Below are positions 17,008 through 27,090 of a DNA stretch of 64,000 nt, piece after piece (the stretch's first letter is position 1; the number at the start of each line of letters is the position of its first letter). The notes below the pieces were generated by a model that saw nothing but the letters and a program-made list of their open reading frames with translations, did not search any database and was not told where the DNA came from. The translations under genes were made by a program, and so were the position numbers. The stretch covers positions 124,001-188,000 of the forward strand of contig MPNM01000002.1 in the NCBI GenBank assembly GCA_002239025.1. The letters run 5' to 3'. The stretch is from Chloroflexi bacterium bin125. Lineage in GTDB: Bacteria > Chloroflexota > Dehalococcoidia > Bin125.

Positions 17008-17928
17008 ATGGAAATTGGAATCTTTATCGGTGGAGCTGGTCCGGCGCCGAGCGTGCAGGACATCGTCGAACAGGCGCAACGCGCTGAAGCTGCCGGATTC
17101 GCCACCTTTGGCATGGCAAACATCTTCTCGCACGACGCGATGGGCGCGCTCACACTCGCCGGTGCTCAGACTGAGCGAATCGAGCTGATGACCGCCGTGG
17201 TGCCGACGTATCCGCGTCACCCACACGCGATGGCGCAACAGGCGCTGACCGTGCAGGCGGCGTCGGGCGGATCGCGATTCGTGATGGGCATTGGTCTGTC
17301 GCACAAGGTGGTGATTGAGGGGATGTTCGGCTACTCGTTCGACCGTCCGGCGCGACACATGAAGGAATACCTGGATGTGCTGCTGCCGCTGTTGAACGGC
17401 GATCCGGTTCAGACCGATGGCGAACACTATCGCGGCGCGGTCAGCCTGGACATACCCGACGCGGAGAAGCCGGTGTCCTGCATGCTGGCAGCCATGGGCC
17501 CAGCGATGCTGCGGCTGGCCGGCGCCCGTACCGATGGCACGATTCTCTGGATGACTGCGGCCGGCGTGGTCGAGTCTTACATCGCGCCGACGATTAATGC
17601 CGCTGCAGACGAGGCGGGACGGCCGCATCCGCGCATCGTGGTCGGCTTGCCGGTCATGTTGCACTCGGATGTCGATGCTGCTCGCGCGACGGCGGCCGAG
17701 CAGTTTGCCAACTATGAACGGTTGCCTTCGTATCGCTCAATGCTGGACAAGCAGGGCGCAGCCCATCCGGAAGATGTCGCGCTGGTCGGTACGGAAGAGC
17801 AGATCGAGACGCAGCTCAGGCAGTTGCAGGAAGCAGGCACGACGGACTTCGTCGGCGTCGTGTTCGGTTCAGAGGACGAACGCTCGCGGACCGAGGAGTT
17901 CCTGGGCGCTCTGGCTCCGACCCTGTAG
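17008..17928 (+). CDS. F420-dependent LLM-class oxidoreductase
   Basis: 306 residues with the luciferase-like TIM-barrel pattern of F420-dependent enzymes (EIGIFIGG; QAQRAEAAGFATFGMANIF; GSRFVMGIGLSHK; GARTDGTILWM). It resembles the TIGR03564-type actinobacterial/Chloroflexi subgroup. These enzymes use reduced deazaflavin F420 to reduce or oxidise small organics; the substrate is unknown. SD AGGGAG lies 8 nt before the ATG. It faces a second probable F420 protein (17949-18416) across only 20 bp, which supports F420 use by this organism. FMN use instead of F420 is possible. Confidence 0.85.
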   Translation: MEIGIFIGGAGPAPSVQDIVEQAQRAEAAGFATFGMANIFSHDAMGALTLAGAQTERIELMTAVVPTYPRHPHAMAQQALTVQAASGGSRFVMGIGLSHKVVIEGMFGYSFDRPARHMKEYLDVLLPLLNGDPVQTDGEHYRGAVSLDIPDAEKPVSCMLAAMGPAMLRLAGARTDGTILWMTAAGVVESYIAPTINAAADEAGRPHPRIVVGLPVMLHSDVDAARATAAEQFANYERLPSYRSMLDKQGAAHPEDVALVGTEEQIETQLRQLQEAGTTDFVGVVFGSEDERSRTEEFLGALAPTL

Positions 17929-17948
17929 TCGGCCGCTGCTAGCCGTTG

Positions 17949-18416
17949 TCAGCTACTGGCGCGATTCAGACGGATCACCTGGATTGTGCGCGGCTTTGCC
18001 CGCTCGGCGTATTGGATGTAGGGCGGCCAGACTTCGGCTGCCGCTACCCAGAGGCGTTCGCGGTCCTCGCCCTCAAGGAACTCTGCCTCGACGGGGAATC
18101 GCTTGCGGTCGACGAACACCCAGGCGTGCGGATTGGCTCTCAGGTTGTGGACCCACGACGGATGGCTGGGCGCGCCGCCGACCGAACCGATGATGACCCA
18201 GTTTTCGCCGTCGGGAACGTAGAAGAGCACGGCGTCGCGAAGATCGCCTGACTTCGCGCCGACGGACCGAAGCATCAAAGAGTCGACATAAGGAACGCCT
18301 TCGTTCCAGGTGATCATGCGGCCCAGGATTGAATAGCCCGTGATTCGGACGACGAATTCTTCCAAAGGCCGCAAGATGCCGGTGCGTCGGAGGAGGTTCG
18401 TGATTTCTTGCAACAT
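17949..18416 (-). CDS. deazaflavin-dependent (DDN-family) nitroreductase-like protein
   Basis: 155 residues, single split-barrel domain of the F420H2-dependent DDN family. Characteristic run: GAKSGDLRDAVLFYVPDG, then GSVGGAPSHPSWVHNLRAN, which forms the F420/substrate pocket. The role is reduction of quinones or other acceptors, possibly membrane-associated; the N-terminus (EITNLLRRTG...) is amphipathic. It converges with the LLM oxidoreductase and lies 21 nt upstream of the rpoD 3' end on the opposite reading direction of its neighbours to the left. Confidence 0.88.
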   Translation of the reverse strand: MLQEITNLLRRTGILRPLEEFVVRITGYSILGRMITWNEGVPYVDSLMLRSVGAKSGDLRDAVLFYVPDGENWVIIGSVGGAPSHPSWVHNLRANPHAWVFVDRKRFPVEAEFLEGEDRERLWVAAAEVWPPYIQYAERAKPRTIQVIRLNRASS

Positions 18417-18437
18417 GGTTTCTACTGACGGAGCCAG

Positions 18438-20612
<2,175 letters not shown>

Positions 20613-20672
20613 GGTCGTGGTCCCTTCTCTCAGCCTGGTCCCCCAGCGTGGTTCTCGTTGATTCCGAACAGA

Positions 20673-22541
20673 TCAATCCGCCCCTAACGGGGAGAGTCGA
20701 TGGAGATTTCGGGCAAGGTCTCGTGAGGACACGACCGAACTGGCTGCCGCGATCAGATCGGGCTCGCATTCGTCGGTCTGGTCGAGTTGCACGGCGGCGC
20801 GGGCGAGCTCGTCAACACCGAGTTCGCGCTCTTGCTCGCCGATTTCAAGGTTCTTCAGGCGAAGGCCTTCTTTGCTGCGGTTTCGTCGGATTCTGGCGAT
20901 GGCATCTGACGCGGCCTCAGTGGCCTCCGCGTCACTGTAGGGCGGAAGATGCTTCGCGTCACGTAGTATCTCCGCGATTCGCTCAGAAGAGTCAAGCAAA
21001 TCGCTTGCCCAGGATGATTCTCCAGAGTTGATGCGGGCAATCAGGATGGCCTGATCCTCGGCATCTTCGATCAGCTCGATGTCTTCGAACTGCAATCCAT
21101 CACGGACGGACTGGTAGGCGAGAGCAAGCTGAAGGATGAACGATTGCTGGCGGTCGCGGCGGGATTGGGCTGCGGGGGCTCCTGCTGCAGTAGGGCGAGA
21201 CGATCGGGATGACGGCGAAGCGTACCGCGTTTGCAGTGCGGTGGCGTCAACGCGTGCCCAGGCGGCGACTCGCCTGATGTATTCCTCGCGCAAGACGGCG
21301 TGGCCGATGGTGCGGACGGTGGGCATCAGGTCGTCGAGAAACTGAGCTCGGCCTCGTGGTGTCTCAAGATCGTGGAGGGAACGCGTGTGATCTACGAGCC
21401 AGTCGAGATAGGTCGGCGCAGTCTCGACGAGCGTTCTCCACAGCTCAGGTTCGGAGCGGATTAGATCGTCCGGGTCGCGGCCTTCGGGCAGCGGAATGAT
21501 GCGGATATCGTTTGACAACTGGTTCTGCAGTGCGCCGACGCGATGTATATCGGTCGCGACGCGTTGCTGAGTTCCGAGCGCTGCCCTGGCCGTGTCGATA
21601 CCGCGGCGAGCGGCTGCCTGTCCGGCGGCGTCGGGGTCGAGCGCCAATCGGACGTCTGTGGCGAGCGGCTTGATCAGACCGATCTGGGTCTCGGTCAACG
21701 CCGTGCCCATTGAGGCGACGGTGTTCGGGCTGCCAAATTCATGGGCACTGATGACGTCGGTGTAGCCCTCGACGATGATCACCGAGCCGGACTCGCGAAT
21801 GGCTGGACGAGCGAGATCGAGTCCGTAGAGCAGGTCGCGCTTGCGGAAGAGGTCCGATTCAGGCGTGTTGATGTACTTGGCCGGTTCATCGATCAGGGTT
21901 CTGCCGCCGAAACCGACAGTCTCGCCCCGGCCGTTGCGGATCGGGAAGATCAGCCGGTCGCGGAAGCGGTCTCTGGGCCCGTTTTCAGTGATCAGGATGA
22001 GTCCTGCCGCCTGAGCGTCTTCTAGTTGGTGTCCGCGCGCAGAGAGATGATGAGCTAGAGCGTCGGATTCTGAGCCCGCTAGTCCCAGGTTGAATTGCTG
22101 CGCCGACTCAGGCGAGATGCCGCGCTCGCGCAGGTACTCCTGCGCCTCACGGCCGAAGGACGAATCCTGGAGCTGGCTGCGCCAGAAGTGCAGTGCGGCG
22201 TCGTTCGCGCGCAGCAGGCGTTGCCGCTGCTCGTCCTGGCGAGTCTGTTCGGGAGTCCTGGCGCGAAGCTGGATACCGGAGCGCTGAGCCAGGCGCTGGA
22301 GGGCTTCGCGGAAGTCGACGTTGTGCCGCTTCATCTCCCAGCTAAAGATGTCGCCGCCTTCCGAGCATGCACCGAAGCAGTGCCAGGTCTGACGGTCGGG
22401 ATTGACGATGAACGACGGAGTCTTCTCAGCGTGGAAGGGACACGGTGCTTTGAATGTGGAGCCGCTCCGCTTGAGCTGAACTTCGGTGGCGATCAGATCG
22501 ACGATGTCAATCTTCGCCTTGACTTCTTCGGCTACTGACAT
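20673..22541 (-). CDS. dnaG: DNA primase
   Basis: 622 residues. N-terminal zinc domain with C34, H37, C55 and C59; the last pair is C-x3-C (CFGAC) instead of the usual C-x2-C. The catalytic TOPRIM core follows (IIVEGYTDVISA; LALDPDAAG), then a C-terminal helicase-binding part (about 450-622). It makes RNA primers at the replication fork. It is followed by rpoD. A convincing promoter lies at 22592-22620; the ATG has no SD. Confidence 0.96.
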   Translation of the reverse strand: MSVAEEVKAKIDIVDLIATEVQLKRSGSTFKAPCPFHAEKTPSFIVNPDRQTWHCFGACSEGGDIFSWEMKRHNVDFREALQRLAQRSGIQLRARTPEQTRQDEQRQRLLRANDAALHFWRSQLQDSSFGREAQEYLRERGISPESAQQFNLGLAGSESDALAHHLSARGHQLEDAQAAGLILITENGPRDRFRDRLIFPIRNGRGETVGFGGRTLIDEPAKYINTPESDLFRKRDLLYGLDLARPAIRESGSVIIVEGYTDVISAHEFGSPNTVASMGTALTETQIGLIKPLATDVRLALDPDAAGQAAARRGIDTARAALGTQQRVATDIHRVGALQNQLSNDIRIIPLPEGRDPDDLIRSEPELWRTLVETAPTYLDWLVDHTRSLHDLETPRGRAQFLDDLMPTVRTIGHAVLREEYIRRVAAWARVDATALQTRYASPSSRSSRPTAAGAPAAQSRRDRQQSFILQLALAYQSVRDGLQFEDIELIEDAEDQAILIARINSGESSWASDLLDSSERIAEILRDAKHLPPYSDAEATEAASDAIARIRRNRSKEGLRLKNLEIGEQERELGVDELARAAVQLDQTDECEPDLIAAASSVVSSRDLARNLHRLSPLGAD

Positions 22542-22591
22542 GCGCAGCGGCCGTGAAGGCTAATCAGGAGGGAAGGGCGCGGCATACACCA

Positions 22592-22620
22592 AATTTACGT
22601 TGATGCGGAACATTTATCAA
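22592..22620 (-). promoter_or_regulatory. sigma-70 promoter for the dnaG-rpoD operon
   Basis: Minus strand: TTGATA (22615-22620), exactly 17 nt, TAAATT (22592-22597). Matches are 5/6 and 4/6, and the spacer region is AT-rich compared with its surroundings. The start would be near 22585, giving a leader of about 44 nt. The best-looking promoter in the window. Confidence 0.6.
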
Positions 22621-22653
22621 TGACTCAGGACAAGAATAAAGCGATTCAATGGT

Positions 22654-24570
22654 TCAGCGGGGTATTTCGAGCGTCATTTCGTTGTCGGCAGTGTTGGCTT
22701 CCGCTGTGTCTCCGCCAGCGACGACCGTAATCGTGAGTGTTCCGGAGTGCGGCTGGAGGCTTGTCAGGATCTCAGTACTACCCGCAGCAAGCGGCTGGGC
22801 ATCGGCGTCGCGCCGGGTGATGACTTCCAACTGAGCTCCCGACTGATCGGCAATGGTGATGAAGAAGGTCTCGGCTGGTCCGTCGCCGTTGTTGATGACA
22901 GTCAGCAACACGTAGCCGTCGCTCGTCGCTTGCGCATCGAGGAACGTCAGATCCGGCGCAGGGCCTGGATCCGGACTAACTGTCTGTTCCTGCTGGTCGT
23001 CCTGTGAATCGGCTTCAGGGGCCTGGCCATCTTGACTTTCCTCCGTTCCTGACTCCTCGGGACCCTGCAAGGTGATCAGGAACTCGTTGTTGTTGGTGTT
23101 CGTATCGACGGCTGCCTCTATGAGGACTCTCGCTTCGACCGTGATTCCGGGTTCCAGGTCGAGATCGAGGGGAATCGTGCGGACGCCGGCCGACTCGATC
23201 TCGAAGGTGACGGCCGCAGAAGCCAACTCGGCGCCATTGCTCGCGTTGATGACGGTGACTAGTACGTTGGCGCGTTCGATGTCCACGGAGCTGGTATTCG
23301 TGACGGACACGTTGAGGCGGTTGCGGTCGTCAGCGACTTGTCTGGCCGTGACGATGACGAGGTCGATTTGATCGCTCTGCGTAGCGCTGTCGGCGTCGCC
23401 GTCACCCGTTTCGGCTTGCTCGTCGTCCTGATCTGCCACAGCCACGATGTGAATCACGATGCGGTCGTCGTAGCGATCCTTCTCCGGAGTGAAGACGACG
23501 AGTTGGAGTTCGTATGACCCGGAGCTGGTGATGAAGCGCTGGACATCTGTGATTAGCTCGCTGTAGTCGCCAGGCCCATGACCTTCAGAGGAGTGGATTA
23601 GGACAGAGTTGCCGAGCGTGTTGTCGGGTGCGATTGGTGTGATGTAAAGCAGTGCGCTGGCGACGGCGCCCACATTACGAGCGATGAGTTCGACATCGAT
23701 GGCCAGGTTTGAATCCAGCGTGAATCGTTGGCCGTCGGTCGGAGATTCGATTCGCGCTATGCCTACGCCAAAGTCAGCCTGTTCGTCTTCCGATGGTTGG
23801 TCGGGTGCGGATGACTCTTGCGCCTCGTCGTCACCTTCCGGAGTCGCCACGCTCCCTCCTTGCGGGATCAGAATGACGGGAATCGTTTGCGATTCTTTTC
23901 GCCCAGCCACATCAACTGCAACGATCGTGACCTGGACTTCGCCTGTTTGGCCCGGCGTCCACTCGATTCGGGCGATGTAGTCGCCGGATTCGTCCAGGAC
24001 GGGAGTCACCGAGACGATGTGCTCATCGTTGACCAACATGTCGAAACGCTCGATCGGTTGGCTGCCCGTCGCCGAGATGGCGAACCGGATACTGGTACCG
24101 GAAACGAACTGTTGCAGCGGAACGATGCCGAGCACCTGAACGCGTAGCGCCGCGGCGACCCGAGCCTGATCGTCGGTGACTTCGACGCGGATTTGACGTT
24201 GCGACTCCACTCCCTGGTCGTCAAGGGCGACGATTTGTACGTCGGCGAATCCGAGTTGCGTGGGCGTCCAGACGAATGTGCCGATCCATGCTCCGCGATC
24301 CTGTGAGTAGGACGGCAGCACCGAGACGACGGACTGAGAATCGACGAATAGTTCCAATGTGGCAATAGGATTGCCGGACGAGATGGTAACGGTAATGCTC
24401 TGGGGCTGATTGAGAAGGACGAGTTCGCCCTCGTCGAGTGAGACGACCATGACCGGCGCGTCGGGTCCACCGGTGTTGAGAAGATCGAGCCGGCTGATGA
24501 CAACGACCACGGCGGCGACGATAGCCGCGATGACCAGAAGAATGGCGATTGAGCCGATTCGGCTGCCCAT
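22654..24570 (-). CDS. membrane-anchored extracellular protein with Ig-like and CARDB domains
   Basis: 638 residues from the ATG at 24570, which has a GCAGGAG SD; an upstream TTG (24615) is less likely. One N-terminal helix (about 6-26) anchors a large outside part. Two Ig-like repeats (about 45-225), each beginning with a VSL/LGIVPL strand and containing a V..V/LD conserved core, are followed by an acidic linker, a third beta domain (about 275-380) and two CARDB-like beta domains (about 395-500 and 530-638) separated by Glu/Asp/Gln-rich linkers. This is a cell-surface adhesion or scaffold type of architecture. No enzymatic motif is seen. Function unknown. Confidence 0.8.
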   Translation of the reverse strand: MGSRIGSIAILLVIAAIVAAVVVVISRLDLLNTGGPDAPVMVVSLDEGELVLLNQPQSITVTISSGNPIATLELFVDSQSVVSVLPSYSQDRGAWIGTFVWTPTQLGFADVQIVALDDQGVESQRQIRVEVTDDQARVAAALRVQVLGIVPLQQFVSGTSIRFAISATGSQPIERFDMLVNDEHIVSVTPVLDESGDYIARIEWTPGQTGEVQVTIVAVDVAGRKESQTIPVILIPQGGSVATPEGDDEAQESSAPDQPSEDEQADFGVGIARIESPTDGQRFTLDSNLAIDVELIARNVGAVASALLYITPIAPDNTLGNSVLIHSSEGHGPGDYSELITDVQRFITSSGSYELQLVVFTPEKDRYDDRIVIHIVAVADQDDEQAETGDGDADSATQSDQIDLVIVTARQVADDRNRLNVSVTNTSSVDIERANVLVTVINASNGAELASAAVTFEIESAGVRTIPLDLDLEPGITVEARVLIEAAVDTNTNNNEFLITLQGPEESGTEESQDGQAPEADSQDDQQEQTVSPDPGPAPDLTFLDAQATSDGYVLLTVINNGDGPAETFFITIADQSGAQLEVITRRDADAQPLAAGSTEILTSLQPHSGTLTITVVAGGDTAEANTADNEMTLEIPR

Positions 24571-24678
24571 GCGTCTCCTGCGACCCGATTTGACCTGCAA
24601 CGACTCGCGTGGCAAGCGCGCACTATGCCATGGCGAGGGGACTCGTCGTCACTCTAGCTGGCGATGGGGCCGAGACGA

Positions 24679-26970
24679 TTATCGCTGCTGTTGCGCTTCG
24701 GCATTTGCGACCAGATGACGCGTCTGTTCAATCACGTCCGGAGTGACGGAGATCGACGTGATCCCCCAGTCAACTAGACGTTGCGCCAGGTCCGGATGTT
24801 CCGACGGACCCTGACCGCAAACCGAAACAGTGATGCCGCGACGTTTCGCGGTCGTGATTACCTGTTCGATCGCCCGGAGGACGGCGGGATTACGTTCGTC
24901 GAACGTATCGGCAAAGCGCTCTGAATCTCGGTCGATGCCGAGCGTGAGCTGTGTCAGGTCGTTCGAACCGATCGAGACGCCGTCGATGCCGCAATCGATG
25001 AACTCGTCCAGCAGCAGCACGTTAGACGGCACTTCGACCATCATCCATAGCTGGAAGCCTCCGGGCTCGCCCGCATTTCGTTCAAGACCGTAGTCATCGA
25101 CTTGCCTGGCGACCTGGGCCATCTCATCGGGCGTGCGGACGAATGGAATCATCAAGTGGAGGTTGGGATGATCTTCGCGGACTTGCTCAAGGGCGCGTAG
25201 CTCAAGTTCGAACAGATCCGGTTCACGGATGTATCGTGCCGCGCCTCGGTAGCCAATCATCGGGTTTTCTTCGTTCGGTTCGTAGATGTCGCCACCGGTG
25301 AGATTGGCATACTCGTTGGTCTTGAAGTCGGTCGCTCGATAGATCACCGGACGTGGATCGAACGCGGATGCGATCTTGCGCATACCCTCGGCCAGTCGGC
25401 GTACGTATTCGTCCTGGCGGCCGGTATTGATGAAGTTGCGAGGGTGCTCTCCAAGTCGGGCAATAATGAACTCGGCACGCAGGAGGCCGACGCCGTCGAC
25501 ATCACGCTCGGCGACGCGGTCGGCGATTTCGGGCTCGGCCAGATTGACGTAGAGCTTGGTCTCGGTGGCGATCGGCGCGTAGAGTTCTTCTTCGCGGTCA
25601 TGCCACCAGTTGATCAGGGCGGTCTGGACGCCGTCGTAGATCAACCCTGAGGCGCCGTCGACTGTGACCTCGCGGCCGTTGGTCAGCGTGGCTGCCCCCG
25701 ATGCTCCGACGACACAAGGAACGCCGAGTTCCCGGGAGATAATCGCGGCGTGACAGGTGCGACCGCCTCGTTCGGTGATGATCGCGGCGGCGCGCTTCAT
25801 CGCTGGTACGAAGTCGGGTGTGGTCATTTCGGCGACAAGCACGTCGCCTTCGCCGATGCTCGACGTTTCGCGAGCGTCAACGATGACCCGGATTCGACCG
25901 GTCGCAACTCCTGGGGATGCGGGTGAGCCGTTGAGAATCGGCGCCTCGGAGGGAGTTGGGGCAGGATTGGCGCCGTTGGTCTTGGTCTGCGGGGCGACTG
26001 TGGTGATCGGCCGGGTCTGCAACAGGTAGAACTGACCATCGGCCCAGCCCCACTCGATGTCCTGCGGCGAGCCGTAGTGCGACTCGATCCGCTTGCCGAT
26101 CGCACTCAGTTCAACAACCTGGTCGTCGGCCAATTTTGCTACTGATCCATCGTTCTCGGACAGCTCGACCCAGACGTTTGCCCCGTGCTCAGGATCGATC
26201 GTTCCATCTGGCGAGCGCACGAGTTTTCGATCCTGGACGAATATCTGCCGCTCGAGGATGCGCTCAGTGGACTTCTCGACTTCGTAGTGGTCCGGAGAGA
26301 CCAGGCCGCCGACGACTGCTTCGCCGAGTCCAAATGCCGCTTCAATCACGATTCGATTGGCGTCGTTCGTGATTGGATCGACGGTAAACATGACACCGGA
26401 CGATTCCGACTGGACCATCCGCTGCACGGGAACGGCGAGGTCGACGTCGAGATGGCCCCAACCCGCCTGTTCGCGGTAGAAGATCGCGCGCGCTTCGAAG
26501 AGTGAGGCCCAACAGCGTTGGACTGCTTCGACGACGTTGACTCCGCCTTCGATGTTGAGGAATGTTGCTTGCTGTCCGGCGAATGATGCCTCGGCCAGGT
26601 CTTCGGCCGTGGCCGAGCTACGCACCGCGACCGGTCCTTCACCGAGCTGGGCGTATGCAGCGGTGATCTCCTGCTGCATGATTGCCGGCATTTCAGCCTG
26701 CTCGATGGCGTGGCGCACTGCTTCAGCCCTGGAGTTGAGCTGGTCGTCGTCGTTCACGTTGAGACCGGCAAGAAGCCGGCGCAGGGTGTGATCGAGACCA
26801 CTGTCCTCAATGAACTGGCGATAAGCGCGGGTAGTGACCACAAAGCCGGGCGGGACAGGGATGTTTGCCTGGGTCAGCTCACCCAGGTTTGCGCCCTTGC
26901 CGCCCACAAGAGGGACAGATTCTCGTCCGACTTGGGCGAACCAGACAATGTGCTGTGCGTCAGAGGTCAT
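24679..26970 (-). CDS. ppsA: phosphoenolpyruvate synthase (pyruvate, water dikinase)
   Basis: 763 residues, close to the usual 790. N-terminal ATP-binding domain (residues 1-320; LVGGKGANLGELTQA, AVRSSATAEDLAEASFAGQQ), swivelling phosphohistidine domain with H407 in GGRTCHAAI, and C-terminal PEP/pyruvate TIM barrel with SIGSNDLTQLTLGIDRD and VCGQGPSEHPD. It converts pyruvate, ATP and water to PEP, AMP and phosphate for gluconeogenesis. Last gene of the minus string that includes glmS. It is separated from glmS by 120 bp holding an inverted repeat with three internal repeats (27003-27071), so it may be separately regulated. No SD. Confidence 0.96.
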   Translation of the reverse strand: MTSDAQHIVWFAQVGRESVPLVGGKGANLGELTQANIPVPPGFVVTTRAYRQFIEDSGLDHTLRRLLAGLNVNDDDQLNSRAEAVRHAIEQAEMPAIMQQEITAAYAQLGEGPVAVRSSATAEDLAEASFAGQQATFLNIEGGVNVVEAVQRCWASLFEARAIFYREQAGWGHLDVDLAVPVQRMVQSESSGVMFTVDPITNDANRIVIEAAFGLGEAVVGGLVSPDHYEVEKSTERILERQIFVQDRKLVRSPDGTIDPEHGANVWVELSENDGSVAKLADDQVVELSAIGKRIESHYGSPQDIEWGWADGQFYLLQTRPITTVAPQTKTNGANPAPTPSEAPILNGSPASPGVATGRIRVIVDARETSSIGEGDVLVAEMTTPDFVPAMKRAAAIITERGGRTCHAAIISRELGVPCVVGASGAATLTNGREVTVDGASGLIYDGVQTALINWWHDREEELYAPIATETKLYVNLAEPEIADRVAERDVDGVGLLRAEFIIARLGEHPRNFINTGRQDEYVRRLAEGMRKIASAFDPRPVIYRATDFKTNEYANLTGGDIYEPNEENPMIGYRGAARYIREPDLFELELRALEQVREDHPNLHLMIPFVRTPDEMAQVARQVDDYGLERNAGEPGGFQLWMMVEVPSNVLLLDEFIDCGIDGVSIGSNDLTQLTLGIDRDSERFADTFDERNPAVLRAIEQVITTAKRRGITVSVCGQGPSEHPDLAQRLVDWGITSISVTPDVIEQTRHLVANAEAQQQR

Positions 26971-27002
26971 GTAGGAAGCCCGCGAGTGGTGGTTGGGACG
27001 TT

Positions 27003-27071
27003 CAGGGCTGGCTGACGCAGGATATCACCGCGTTAACGAAACACCGATATCACCCAATATCACCAGCCCTG
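27003..27071 (-). promoter_or_regulatory. structured leader or operator region upstream of ppsA
   Basis: A perfect 9-bp inverted repeat, CAGGGCTGG (27003-27011) and CCAGCCCTG (27063-27071), encloses 51 nt. Inside are three same-direction copies of (G/A)ATATCACC at 27021-27029, 27046-27054 and 27056-27064 (spacings 25 and 10 bp), plus the 8-bp palindrome CGTTAACG (27031-27038). No T-run follows on the minus strand, so it does not look like an intrinsic terminator. It could be an operator array for ppsA or a folded RNA leader. Confidence 0.5.
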
Positions 27072-27090
27072 TTTGCTGGGGAATCGAACC

